From the NCBI RefSeq assembly GCF_014633365.1, contig NC_068349.1:24628753-24692752 (forward strand): a stretch of DNA of 64,000 bases, given 5' to 3'. Source of the DNA: Diospyros lotus (Eukaryota; Streptophyta; Magnoliopsida; Ericales; Ebenaceae). The notes under the pieces were generated by a model. The model was not told the DNA's origin. It saw only the letters and a list, made by a program, of their open reading frames with translations, and ran no database searches. The translations under genes and the position numbers were made by a program. Each line of letters begins with the position of its first letter. Within the stretch, counting starts at the first letter, position 1. Positions 8,098-18,856 of this stretch are shown one piece after another.

Positions 8098-8173
8098 GCA
8101 AGTCTATGATAACATGGCTGAGTAAGGAGTACTTTTCTGTACTCTTGAGACGCATCTGTTTATTTTGACTTGC
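8098..8173 (+). repeat. Structured repeat 1 downstream of LOG, unit 1
   Basis: GCAAGTC (8098-8104) and GACTTGC (8167-8173) form an outer inverted repeat. Inside lies GAGTAC-TTTTCT-GTACTC (8127-8144) flanked by GGCTGAGTAAG and TTGAGACGCATC. A second copy follows at 8221-8297, and the flanks also occur in ORF2 at 7049-7098. The nested stems suggest an RNA element. Confidence 0.6.
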
Positions 8174-8220
8174 ATGAATTTTTTTATGTTTTGTTTTAAA
8201 AAATTATGGAATGTTGTTAG

Positions 8221-8297
8221 GCAAGTCTATGATAATATGGCTGAGTAAGGAGTACTTTTTGTACTCTTGAGACGCATCTCTTTATTATATGACTTGC
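8221..8297 (+). repeat. Structured repeat 2 downstream of LOG, unit 1
   Basis: This is the second copy of the preceding repeat, with the same outer GCAAGTC/GACTTGC pair (8221-8227 and 8291-8297) and the inner hairpin GAGTAC-TTTTT-GTACTC (8250-8266). Loop and spacer differ from copy 1 while both stems stay paired. Confidence 0.6.
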
Positions 8298-8311
8298 ATG
8301 ATTTTTTCTTA

Positions 8312-9234
8312 TTTTGATGTGAAAAAGAAAAAAAATATAAAAAATATATGTAGGGTATTCTCACTTGTTTGTTGAAGATTTAGCAGTTCACAGTAAACTT
8401 ACAGACTCGTGGAGTTACAGGTATTCCTAACAAACCCTATTTTATTACTGCAATTCAAGTTGGAGGGAGTAAGGTATATTTATGAACTATCTAGTCCATG
8501 TTTAACTGTGAATTTGTAACTGCATGCTTGTAATTTTATATGAATTATTTACTTTTATCTACTCTTATTAAAAATCAAAAAATTGTGCGTGCTTTAAATA
8601 ATGCTATCCCTAAAGCTTTGGAGTTATAAACTGATAGCCAGTTGAATTTGCAGTATGAATCATGAATGCATTAATTTCTTATTTGAAACCGTAGATATGT
8701 GGGATTAGAATAAGTGATTTGCATGCATCGGGTGTTCAATAATTAGAAATTGGTTTATCGGTCATAAAGTCAAAGGCAATGGTAATTAGCACACTGCATG
8801 ATCCCTTAACAGAAGTGGAGACTATTACCCGAGTGAGTGTTTGAGCCTAATGATCATTAATTCTGAGTGAAATAACACTTATTCTAAATGCGTTTTATTG
8901 TTGATCTCATATTTTCAATAGCTTCAAAACATCAATTTGCTTTGAATGTCTAGTATGATGGCGGATGAATTTGGCTGATTTCAAACTCTGAATTAGTTGA
9001 CTGAGTAACATCGTTTTATAGAAGCATGATAGGGGATCAATTTCTTTCAATTTGGACCTATTAACCTTTTTCTTTCTTCACATTAACCCCCTTGCTAGCC
9101 CATTTGAGCTGTTCTTAGCATAATTCCTTTCATTACCCTCGTCTAACCTAGAACCATATGAAGTTTATCCAACCTGGTGTGTTTTTAGGAATCAGTCTAT
9201 CTCGGTACTTTCATATTAAAAAGAAACAAAAAAA

Positions 9235-9272
<38 letters not shown>

Positions 9273-9960
9273 AAGAAAAAATGGAAGTTCTCTTAGCTTT
9301 TCAGCACGAGTGTTTCAAAATAAATGCTGAAGAAAAAAATATGTTTAATTTGATATTAGTGTCAAAAAAAAAAAAAAAATCCCAACACACCCTTTGCACA
9401 CTTTACCCTTTTCTTTGGCAACTCGTATTAACCTCATAGCCCCATTACAACCCGGTCTGATCCCTCTTGATGCTATAAATCATGTGATCTTAGGATTCGA
9501 GTTCAGAGTAAAGAATTCTGTTTAAATTCAGAAGTTATTTATCTATGGCATTATTCCAGTCATGAAGCTATGTTAAATTCCCTATTCTTTCATGAAAATA
9601 CGTTCTTTGTATTTGGGACGACACCGAGTTTGAACTTGTTTTACATTTATTCTTAAAACGGTGGCTCCCTTGTGTGTACACCCGAGGAATAATTTTTTTT
9701 TATTTGAGGAAAAATCCATAGTAAGGTTTGAAGTCGAAACTTCGAGGGAATAAGATAGAATAATGATCATCCTAATTGCCATTCCTAAGATTGTATGACC
9801 TTTGACCGAAATCTGATTTAGAATATTCGACTGTATGACAGATAGCTTGTTCTATTCTATGTATTTCGGTTTCGAATTTGAAATTTTTTTTATTCATGTG
9901 ATTATTGTGAATAAATACTGGCTAGTGTAAAGTCTAATTGCTATGGGACTAGCAATGTTT
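8312..9960 (+). other. AT-rich 3' non-coding region, unit 1
   Basis: There is no recognisable gene in these 1.6 kb. The stretch holds an A-run of about 60 bases broken by a few G and C (9221-9282), a second A-run at 9364-9379, and scattered CATTAACC/CATTACAACC pieces that recall the 3' region of Athila elements. The 93-aa poly-lysine reading frame at 9158-9439 is only the A-run. Base 8393 is G here and A in unit 2. Confidence 0.6.
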
Positions 9961-9973
9961 AAGTTGGGGGGTG
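9961..9973 (+). other. Polypurine tract of unit 1
   Basis: AAGTTGGGGGGTG lies directly before the TG of LTR 2, the position of the plus-strand primer. The same tract precedes LTR 3 at 16751-16763. Confidence 0.85.
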
Positions 9974-11640
9974 TGATTAGTGATCAATTTTGTAAAAATT
10001 TTATTATAATTTCACCCTTATTTTGATCTTAAAATAGTTTAAATTGAATATTATTATGCATTTTGTGATTTTGTGCATGTTTAAAATATTAATATAAAAA
10101 TATATATAAAATATATAAAATATAAAAAAAATAAATATAATATATATAATAATATAATAATATAAAAAATATGGAAAGCCCAAGCCCAAGCCCAACACAA
10201 GGAAGGCCCAAGCCCAAGCCCAACACAAGGAAGGTTCAAGCCCAAGCCCAACACAAGCAAGGCCCAAGCCCAAGCCCAACACAAGCAAGGCCCAAGCCCA
10301 AAAATATGAAAAGCCCAAGTCTCACAAATTGATGACATCATCGCTTACATCATGGGTTGGAGTGACATCATCGCTTACATCATGGGTTGGAGTGACATCA
10401 TCGCTTACATCATGAGTTGGAATTACATCATCGCTTACATCATTAATTAGATATTTTGTATTATTAAATTATATAATTGAATAGTTTCCATTACATTTTC
10501 TAGCCTATAAATAGAGCACTTAGGGTGCATTTGTAAGGATTGGATTTTCTTATAATGAAAGTATAATTGTGATCTTTAGATTTCTCTCTTAAATTTTCAA
10601 CTTTAGTTTCTATATAGTTTTGTTCTTAGAATTTTTCTCTTAAATCTTTAACCTTTGTTTCCATATAGTTGTATTATGTTATTCATATTGTCTTTTTATT
10701 ATATACCGCCTATATGGTCGGTTCAAAATAGTCTTTCAATTATTGTCTTTCAATTACATACCGCCTATATGGTCGGTTCAAAATAGTCTTTCAATTATTG
10801 TCTTTCAATTACATACCGCCTATATGGTCGGTTCAAAAAATAGTCTTTTAAATACTGTCTTTTAATTCCCGTTATTTAAATTCCTGCCAATTTATTTTAA
10901 AATGAAGATGAGTAGCTAAATCCATTCTTGGGTTAAGGCAAGGACAGTGTCCAACGCCAATGATTCCCAAAGAAAGCTGCGCTTAAAATATGTAATATTA
11001 ATCTGATTCAATTTGAGCAGTGTGCGTATAGTGTATCTTTAAGTTTGGATTGAAGCATAAGCCTAACTTAGAATTTTCATGCCACGTATGGAGATTGCTA
11101 GATCTGGAAACGTTTTCATACCCAAGCCTAAATGATTAATCTATATCTATAAATTCTGTCTATGGAATATAGTTCAATTTATGGTAATTGCTTAACTTAG
11201 AATTTCCATGCCATGTATGGATATTGCTTAAACAAGAATTACCATTATCTTGAACTAAATTTACTAACAGAGCTGTAAAACTTAATTCAGATGAATATTG
11301 CTGATCTTTTCTATCAAATTGGGAATTAATTGGTTTTGACACTGAAATTGCCTTGACCCAAGCTACTTAAATTCAGTATTAGTTTAGCTTTAATTATTGT
11401 CTTTAGATCATCTTAATTACCTCTTAAAATCAAATATTTTGTGATCTTCATTTTCATCAATAAATAATCTCCCTGTGAATCGACTCGGACTCACCGAAAT
11501 ATAAATTTAAAATTGTACTACACGCACACTCGCACACTGGCGAGTATAATCGCCCTACACCTGCTTTAATAAGAGGATTGACGTCGGATGAATTTGGTTG
11601 TAGTTTTGATAAATAAATGTGCAGGGTAGTGTAGCAGTCA
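9974..11640 (+). repeat. LTR 2 of the LOG-carrying element (shared by both units)
   Basis: This 1,667-bp LTR equals LTR 3 in length and, by eye, in sequence, and differs from LTR 1 by a 9-bp expansion near 10110. It carries the same promoter parts: minisatellite about 10177-10318, ocs/as-1-like sites 10333-10442, TATA 10506-10513, and 55-bp repeats about 10704-10868. It serves as 3' LTR of unit 1 and 5' LTR of unit 2. Confidence 0.95.
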
Positions 11641-11645
11641 GTTTT

Positions 11646-11663
11646 TGGCGCCGTTGCCGGGGA
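11646..11663 (+). other. Primer-binding site (tRNA-Asp) of unit 2
   Basis: TGGCGCCGTTGCCGGGGA again lies five bases after the LTR end, identical to the site in unit 1. The AT-rich leader of unit 2 runs from here to 12012. Confidence 0.9.
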
Positions 11664-12012
11664 GATTAAATTTGGTTGAATTTTGTTGTTTAAAAAAAAT
11701 ATTAAAAAAAAAATAATTAAAAAAAATATTTTCAAAAAATATATATATAAAATATATATTTGAAAAAAATACTAAAAAAAATAATAAAATAATAAAAAAA
11801 TATAAATTAAAAAATAATAAAAAAAATATAAATTAAAAAATAATAAAAAAATATAAATTAAAAATAATTTAAAAAATTAAATTTTAAAAAAAAATTTAGA
11901 TAACTTTTAGTTACTAAACAGTGCAAGAGATTACGGTCAGGTATGATTATTGAAACATTAATTGATTCATTAGCATCATTATCTGCCGTTGAATTGTCAT
12001 TCCATATTCTCT

Positions 12013-13017
12013 ATGTCTCAGTATTTTAGCATGTCTGTGACTTCTAATGCATTTGGCCATCCCGATCCCAATGAGGGGAGGTTTTCTTTTGACCAGAGTC
12101 AAAGGGAGAATTCTTATATGTCGGGCTACAACCCAGATCTTTACACTGATTACCCCAATTCCTATGATCATTGGAATTATCCTTGGAACAATGACTCTGT
12201 GTTCCAATCTCATGAGCCTTTTCCTCCACCACCTCACCAATTTGAGTTAGAACAAGATGTTAGATCTGATGCTTATCAACCTCAGGATGAAAATTTTCTA
12301 GAGGACACCCTTCAGGAGTTTATGCAAGGTCAAATGAGTTTTAATGCACAAGTGGTCGAACTTCAAGACCAAACCACTAGAGCCATAGGTGACATTTTAG
12401 AACAATTGACCGAGTTTACACAGACCTTGAGCGCGAGTGAACTTGGCGAGTTTCCAAACCAACCTAATCAAAATTCCATAGGTCAATGTCTTGGGGAGGA
12501 ATCGTCATTCAATGCACCCATAGGTCAAGAGTCGGTCCAATCTATACCCATCCCTAGGAATGATGAATCAATTGAGAGACTTGATGACCCTAGGATGGTA
12601 CGAGCAATCATAGAAGAAAAATTGGGCCAAAATGATGTGAGAAAAGAAGAAGCCTTGGAGAAAGAAAAGGATAAAACCCAAGAGCCCAAATGTGAAGATA
12701 CCACGGGCCTAGCCAAACTTGAGCCTAAATTTATGTCTTTTAAGCTAGTCTATATTATTGGGAATCAAATTAAACCAGACATGTGTGAAGTGTTTGTGCG
12801 AATTGATGTGTCGTACTCTGATGTAATAAAGCCAACACCTCCGGATGACATATTTTCAAAATATGTATGTGCGTTTATGAGAAAAATCAATTTACATAAT
12901 TTTGAAAATAACTTTAAACGTGGTGTAATGAATGAGAGTTATTATACGAATAGGTGGGCAACCACTTATTTGATTCTTAACTGGAAGAAAAGAAAAAAAC
13001 TCTTAAAAAATATTTAA
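12013..13017 (+). CDS. ORF1, unit 2 (unknown protein, 334 aa)
   Basis: The translation is identical to the ORF at 5223-6227, with the first ATG at 12013 (an open frame extends up to a TTG at 11989). The same features are present: Tyr/Pro-rich N-terminus, coiled coil, charged helix and Lys-rich end. Perfect identity over the whole ORF indicates that the tandem duplication is very recent or that the copies are kept alike by gene conversion. The product is not recognised. Confidence 0.7.
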   Translation: MSQYFSMSVTSNAFGHPDPNEGRFSFDQSQRENSYMSGYNPDLYTDYPNSYDHWNYPWNNDSVFQSHEPFPPPPHQFELEQDVRSDAYQPQDENFLEDTLQEFMQGQMSFNAQVVELQDQTTRAIGDILEQLTEFTQTLSASELGEFPNQPNQNSIGQCLGEESSFNAPIGQESVQSIPIPRNDESIERLDDPRMVRAIIEEKLGQNDVRKEEALEKEKDKTQEPKCEDTTGLAKLEPKFMSFKLVYIIGNQIKPDMCEVFVRIDVSYSDVIKPTPPDDIFSKYVCAFMRKINLHNFENNFKRGVMNESYYTNRWATTYLILNWKKRKKLLKNI

Positions 13018-13491
13018 AAATATATAATAAAATAAAATTTGTTTTTGTAATAAATAAATATATATATACACAAAAGAAAAAAAAGATAGAGAAAAGAAGG
13101 AGACAGACATATCGCTGACGGCAACCACTTTTCTGGGGCAGTGCAATCACACTGCCCTATAAAGAAAAAGGACACAATACCCTATAAAGAAAAAGAAACA
13201 TCTAGCGTTGAAAAATAAACGCCGAAAGTTGTAAAAGGAGATGCCGAACATTGAAAAAAGGAGACGCCAGACGTGACCCTGCACTTGTGGCACGCCTCGA
13301 GCCAAGTGTGGTTGTTGGAATGGTGACTAGCACAGCCCTATAAGAGACCTGTATCTGCATGAGGCAAGCCACACTTCTTTGAGCTCAGTCTTCTCTCCTT
13401 TGTGTTGTTCTCCGATCAGGTACTCTCGTTCCTTTTGTAAGATTCATAATTTTGTTTTATTTCTCTTTTACTATAGTTCTGTTTTAAAAAA
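13018..13491 (+). promoter_or_regulatory. Possible internal promoter region, unit 2
   Basis: This repeats 6228-6701: duplicated CCCTATAAAG boxes, a TATAAG box at 13339-13344, a CT-rich leader and a splice-donor-like CAG|GT at 13419/13420. Confidence 0.4.
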
Positions 13492-14037
13492 ATGGATCTT
13501 CAGCTCTTGAAAATTCGCAAGTACTATCCATCTCTCCCACAAAATGATTTAAGAAAGATTTATGCCACTAGGTGTGAAAGACTTCGAATGTTGATGTATA
13601 AAAATATCCCTGAGGATATTCGCTGGTTAATTGAAGCAAAAGTTCGATTTCTTGGCGAAACCTCACCTAGTTTTAAGCATTTTCCAGGATTGGGAAAGAG
13701 TAGTTTTTCGAAAAAAAGAAGAGCGAAAAGATTAAATGGTTGTCACAAATGTGCTCGATGGACTTGTAACACACGATGTAAATCTGTGGGGTTTACTTCC
13801 ATAAATCGAGATGATAAAATTTGTTTCATAAAGGATGGGCTGAGTAAGGAGTCTTTGGATGATATCCGATTGACTCTTGAGACGCATCCGTGTGGAATAG
13901 TGCAGCGAGAAATTCTTGCTTTATGGACCGAATTTAGAAGTGACCACCAACGCTATAGTCTTGGGAATCTGACTATAATTGACCCTGTTTGCCAATCTAT
14001 AAGAAAATTGGATGGGAAGCCTATCCCCGCTTCATAG
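13492..14037 (+). CDS. ORF2, unit 2 (basic Cys-rich finger protein, 181 aa)
   Basis: The translation is identical to the ORF at 6702-7247. It keeps the basic run at residues 73-80, the C84/C87/C92/C96 cluster and the embedded hairpin-flanking motif. The intact second copy argues that neither unit has decayed since duplication. Family assignment is uncertain for the same reasons as in unit 1. The spacer 14038-14222 to the next ORF carries the splice acceptor at 14197-14198. Confidence 0.7.
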   Translation: MDLQLLKIRKYYPSLPQNDLRKIYATRCERLRMLMYKNIPEDIRWLIEAKVRFLGETSPSFKHFPGLGKSSFSKKRRAKRLNGCHKCARWTCNTRCKSVGFTSINRDDKICFIKDGLSKESLDDIRLTLETHPCGIVQREILALWTEFRSDHQRYSLGNLTIIDPVCQSIRKLDGKPIPAS

Positions 14038-14222
14038 AAGGTGTTTAAGCCGTTTCTGGACGTAAAACCAGAGGAAGATGTGAGCCACAATCACAACTAC
14101 TTGTATATACGCATGATTTTTGTTTATGTTTATTTATTGTTGAATTTCTATGTAGTTACTTTTGATTGCCAAACCTCTTTAACCAGTTCTACTTTCAGGG
14201 CATACATAAAGAACTAACATAA

Positions 14223-14882
14223 ATGGAAGGCCAGCCAGTTCGTCGAATCAATACCATATGTGTACTATGTGGCTCTCAACCTGGGAGCGATATTTGTTAC
14301 ACACTTGCAGCAAGCGAACTTGGCATAAAATTGGGAGAGAGAAAAATTAATTTGGTCTATGGAGGGGGAAGTCGTGGATTGAATGGATGTGTTTCACAGG
14401 CTGCACATCTTGGGCAATCATATGTGGTAGGTATTATGCCAATCCCTTTGGCTGATCCACAGATTTCCGGGTACACACGAGGTCAACTTATAAGAACAAC
14501 TTCTATGTCTGAGCGCATGGCTTGTAAGATTTATCAGTCAGACGCCTTCATTGCTTTGCCAGGAGGTTTTGGTACACTTGAAGAAATCTTTTGTATAATC
14601 TCCTGGGCCAAGAGCAATCTCCATACCAAACCCATTGGACTTTTAAATATTAACCATTTTTTTGATGGGTTGCTCTCTTTTCTTGATCAGGCTGTGGAAC
14701 AAAAGTTCATTTCTCTTTCTGCAAGAAATATTCTCATTTCCGCATCCACCATTGAGGAGCTACTAGAGAAATTACACACTTATGTTCCACAGCATGATCC
14801 TTACGAGCCTCGGATAGACTGGTCTAAGGTAATTGGAAGCAAGCGCAAAAGGGGTCCGATTAATTTAGATTTATCCCTCTAA
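14223..14882 (+). CDS. LOG-like: LOG-family cytokinin-activating enzyme, unit 2 (219 aa)
   Basis: The translation is identical to the ORF at 7433-8092, with Arg98, PGGFGTLEE (113-121) and full family length. Two intact copies at one locus, each read from its own LTR promoter, could double gene dosage. Because LTR 2 precedes this unit, transcripts could start at 10506+30 and end in LTR 3. Confidence 0.92.
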   Translation: MEGQPVRRINTICVLCGSQPGSDICYTLAASELGIKLGERKINLVYGGGSRGLNGCVSQAAHLGQSYVVGIMPIPLADPQISGYTRGQLIRTTSMSERMACKIYQSDAFIALPGGFGTLEEIFCIISWAKSNLHTKPIGLLNINHFFDGLLSFLDQAVEQKFISLSARNILISASTIEELLEKLHTYVPQHDPYEPRIDWSKVIGSKRKRGPINLDLSL

Positions 14883-14887
14883 GGAGA

Positions 14888-14963
14888 GCAAGTCTATGAT
14901 AACATGGCTGAGTAAGGAGTACTTTTCTGTACTCTTGAGACGCATCTGTTTATTTTGACTTGC
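14888..14963 (+). repeat. Structured repeat 1 downstream of LOG, unit 2
   Basis: Same as 8098-8173: outer GCAAGTC/GACTTGC and inner GAGTAC/GTACTC stems. Confidence 0.6.
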
Positions 14964-15010
14964 ATGAATTTTTTTATGTTTTGTTTTAAAAAATTATGGA
15001 ATGTTGTTAG

Positions 15011-15087
15011 GCAAGTCTATGATAATATGGCTGAGTAAGGAGTACTTTTTGTACTCTTGAGACGCATCTCTTTATTATATGACTTGC
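15011..15087 (+). repeat. Structured repeat 2 downstream of LOG, unit 2
   Basis: Same as 8221-8297, with the five-T loop. Confidence 0.6.
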
Positions 15088-15101
15088 ATGATTTTTTCTT
15101 A

Positions 15102-16024
15102 TTTTGATGTGAAAAAGAAAAAAAATATAAAAAATATATGTAGGGTATTCTCACTTGTTTGTTGAAGATTTAGCAGTTCACAATAAACTTACAGACTCGT
15201 GGAGTTACAGGTATTCCTAACAAACCCTATTTTATTACTGCAATTCAAGTTGGAGGGAGTAAGGTATATTTATGAACTATCTAGTCCATGTTTAACTGTG
15301 AATTTGTAACTGCATGCTTGTAATTTTATATGAATTATTTACTTTTATCTACTCTTATTAAAAATCAAAAAATTGTGCGTGCTTTAAATAATGCTATCCC
15401 TAAAGCTTTGGAGTTATAAACTGATAGCCAGTTGAATTTGCAGTATGAATCATGAATGCATTAATTTCTTATTTGAAACCGTAGATATGTGGGATTAGAA
15501 TAAGTGATTTGCATGCATCGGGTGTTCAATAATTAGAAATTGGTTTATCGGTCATAAAGTCAAAGGCAATGGTAATTAGCACACTGCATGATCCCTTAAC
15601 AGAAGTGGAGACTATTACCCGAGTGAGTGTTTGAGCCTAATGATCATTAATTCTGAGTGAAATAACACTTATTCTAAATGCGTTTTATTGTTGATCTCAT
15701 ATTTTCAATAGCTTCAAAACATCAATTTGCTTTGAATGTCTAGTATGATGGCGGATGAATTTGGCTGATTTCAAACTCTGAATTAGTTGACTGAGTAACA
15801 TCGTTTTATAGAAGCATGATAGGGGATCAATTTCTTTCAATTTGGACCTATTAACCTTTTTCTTTCTTCACATTAACCCCCTTGCTAGCCCATTTGAGCT
15901 GTTCTTAGCATAATTCCTTTCATTACCCTCGTCTAACCTAGAACCATATGAAGTTTATCCAACCTGGTGTGTTTTTAGGAATCAGTCTATCTCGGTACTT
16001 TCATATTAAAAAGAAACAAAAAAA

Positions 16025-16062
<38 letters not shown>

Positions 16063-16750
16063 AAGAAAAAATGGAAGTTCTCTTAGCTTTTCAGCACGAG
16101 TGTTTCAAAATAAATGCTGAAGAAAAAAATATGTTTAATTTGATATTAGTGTCAAAAAAAAAAAAAAAATCCCAACACACCCTTTGCACACTTTACCCTT
16201 TTCTTTGGCAACTCGTATTAACCTCATAGCCCCATTACAACCCGGTCTGATCCCTCTTGATGCTATAAATCATGTGATCTTAGGATTCGAGTTCAGAGTA
16301 AAGAATTCTGTTTAAATTCAGAAGTTATTTATCTATGGCATTATTCCAGTCATGAAGCTATGTTAAATTCCCTATTCTTTCATGAAAATACGTTCTTTGT
16401 ATTTGGGACGACACCGAGTTTGAACTTGTTTTACATTTATTCTTAAAACGGTGGCTCCCTTGTGTGTACACCCGAGGAATAATTTTTTTTTATTTGAGGA
16501 AAAATCCATAGTAAGGTTTGAAGTCGAAACTTCGAGGGAATAAGATAGAATAATGATCATCCTAATTGCCATTCCTAAGATTGTATGACCTTTGACCGAA
16601 ATCTGATTTAGAATATTCGACTGTATGACAGATAGCTTGTTCTATTCTATGTATTTCGGTTTCGAATTTGAAATTTTTTTTATTCATGTGATTATTGTGA
16701 ATAAATACTGGCTAGTGTAAAGTCTAATTGCTATGGGACTAGCAATGTTT
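15102..16750 (+). other. AT-rich 3' non-coding region, unit 2
   Basis: This repeats 8312-9960, including the long A-run (16011-16072). I noticed one substitution relative to unit 1, A at 15183. No gene is visible. Confidence 0.6.
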
Positions 16751-16763
16751 AAGTTGGGGGGTG
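16751..16763 (+). other. Polypurine tract of unit 2
   Basis: AAGTTGGGGGGTG directly precedes LTR 3, identical to 9961-9973. Confidence 0.85.
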
Positions 16764-18430
16764 TGATTAGTGATCAATTTTGTAAAAATTTTATTATAAT
16801 TTCACCCTTATTTTGATCTTAAAATAGTTTAAATTGAATATTATTATGCATTTTGTGATTTTGTGCATGTTTAAAATATTAATATAAAAATATATATAAA
16901 ATATATAAAATATAAAAAAAATAAATATAATATATATAATAATATAATAATATAAAAAATATGGAAAGCCCAAGCCCAAGCCCAACACAAGGAAGGCCCA
17001 AGCCCAAGCCCAACACAAGGAAGGTTCAAGCCCAAGCCCAACACAAGCAAGGCCCAAGCCCAAGCCCAACACAAGCAAGGCCCAAGCCCAAAAATATGAA
17101 AAGCCCAAGTCTCACAAATTGATGACATCATCGCTTACATCATGGGTTGGAGTGACATCATCGCTTACATCATGGGTTGGAGTGACATCATCGCTTACAT
17201 CATGAGTTGGAATTACATCATCGCTTACATCATTAATTAGATATTTTGTATTATTAAATTATATAATTGAATAGTTTCCATTACATTTTCTAGCCTATAA
17301 ATAGAGCACTTAGGGTGCATTTGTAAGGATTGGATTTTCTTATAATGAAAGTATAATTGTGATCTTTAGATTTCTCTCTTAAATTTTCAACTTTAGTTTC
17401 TATATAGTTTTGTTCTTAGAATTTTTCTCTTAAATCTTTAACCTTTGTTTCCATATAGTTGTATTATGTTATTCATATTGTCTTTTTATTATATACCGCC
17501 TATATGGTCGGTTCAAAATAGTCTTTCAATTATTGTCTTTCAATTACATACCGCCTATATGGTCGGTTCAAAATAGTCTTTCAATTATTGTCTTTCAATT
17601 ACATACCGCCTATATGGTCGGTTCAAAAAATAGTCTTTTAAATACTGTCTTTTAATTCCCGTTATTTAAATTCCTGCCAATTTATTTTAAAATGAAGATG
17701 AGTAGCTAAATCCATTCTTGGGTTAAGGCAAGGACAGTGTCCAACGCCAATGATTCCCAAAGAAAGCTGCGCTTAAAATATGTAATATTAATCTGATTCA
17801 ATTTGAGCAGTGTGCGTATAGTGTATCTTTAAGTTTGGATTGAAGCATAAGCCTAACTTAGAATTTTCATGCCACGTATGGAGATTGCTAGATCTGGAAA
17901 CGTTTTCATACCCAAGCCTAAATGATTAATCTATATCTATAAATTCTGTCTATGGAATATAGTTCAATTTATGGTAATTGCTTAACTTAGAATTTCCATG
18001 CCATGTATGGATATTGCTTAAACAAGAATTACCATTATCTTGAACTAAATTTACTAACAGAGCTGTAAAACTTAATTCAGATGAATATTGCTGATCTTTT
18101 CTATCAAATTGGGAATTAATTGGTTTTGACACTGAAATTGCCTTGACCCAAGCTACTTAAATTCAGTATTAGTTTAGCTTTAATTATTGTCTTTAGATCA
18201 TCTTAATTACCTCTTAAAATCAAATATTTTGTGATCTTCATTTTCATCAATAAATAATCTCCCTGTGAATCGACTCGGACTCACCGAAATATAAATTTAA
18301 AATTGTACTACACGCACACTCGCACACTGGCGAGTATAATCGCCCTACACCTGCTTTAATAAGAGGATTGACGTCGGATGAATTTGGTTGTAGTTTTGAT
18401 AAATAAATGTGCAGGGTAGTGTAGCAGTCA
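16764..18430 (+). repeat. LTR 3 of the LOG-carrying element
   Basis: This 1,667-bp LTR ends in GCAGTCA, and the TSD copy TGGCC (18431-18435) follows immediately. Promoter parts are as in LTR 2: ocs/as-1-like sites 17123-17232 and TATA 17296-17303. It can drive transcription outward into the interrupted Athila gag region on the plus strand, antisense to gag. Confidence 0.95.
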
Positions 18431-18856
18431 TGGCCGCATGGTTGAGCAAACAACATGAAATTCTTTTAGATGCTTGTGTGGATCCTCTCCTGCAAGACCA
18501 TGAAACTTGGGCAACAAGTGGATTAGTCCAGATTTTAGTTCAAAGTTAGCATCCAAATGTGGGTATTGAATACATAGGGGCTGGTAATGCACATCAGGTG
18601 CAGCCAGCTCTCTAATGGTTCTACCATCCAAATGAGCTTGATTTGCATTATTTCCATTACCATTATTTCCATTACCATTATTTCCATTACCATTATCTGC
18701 CATATTGATGAATTCTGGAATAGGTTCGGATGAAGTGTTAGACACACTATTAGGGTCAATCCTATCCCGAGACTTAAGCTCTCTAGCTTGCCTTCTAAGA
18801 GTGTTCTCTAATTCAAGATCCAAGTCAAGTAATGTTTTCTTAGATGACCTGGTCAT
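18431..18856 (-). pseudogene. Athila-like gag, N-terminal part (broken by the 15-kb insertion)
   Basis: The ORF starts at ATG 18854-18856 (MTRSSKKTL) and runs through an Asn-Gly-rich low-complexity tract (NGNGNNGNGNN), then RELAAPDVHYQPLCIQYP, a FELKSGLIHLLPKFHG segment and EDPHKHLKEFHVVCSTMRP, all typical of Athila-type gag. The reading frame ends in a stop made by the first bases of LTR 3 at 18428-18430. The protein would resume at 3189 on the minus strand. This is capsid precursor of the host element, split by insertion. Confidence 0.88.

Larger units (their letters stand above)
3194..18430 (+). mobile_element. Tandem non-autonomous LTR retrotransposon carrying a LOG gene (LTR-int-LTR-int-LTR)
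   Basis: The insertion is flanked by the 5-bp duplication TGGCC (3189-3193 and 18431-18435) and sits inside the Athila-like gag. It begins with TGATTAGTG and ends with AGCAGTCA. Three LTRs (3194-4851, 9974-11640, 16764-18430) bracket two internal regions. Each internal region has a tRNA-Asp primer-binding site, three ORFs, a long AT-rich 3' region and a polypurine tract. The repeat period is 6,790 bp. The primer site and 3' non-coding layout resemble Athila elements, but no gag zinc knuckle, protease, RT, RNase H or integrase is recognisable, so mobilisation in trans by an Athila-type partner is inferred. The only differences I saw between units are a 9-bp expansion in LTRs 2 and 3, one extra A in the leader of copy 2, and G at 8393 versus A at 15183. 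One flanking TSD pair around a tandem array points to unequal LTR recombination after a single insertion. Confidence 0.95.

Noticed and set aside
9158..9439. 93-aa Lys-rich protein
   Set aside because: It arises from the A-run; no conserved content.
3194..18430. The tandem array as a simple assembly duplication
   Set aside because: The TSD pair, the 9-bp LTR difference and a single-base difference between units point to a real array, although long reads would settle it.
18640..18700. CCATTACCATTATTT repeats as a separate regulatory microsatellite
   Set aside because: They encode the Asn-Gly-rich tract of the Athila gag in frame.
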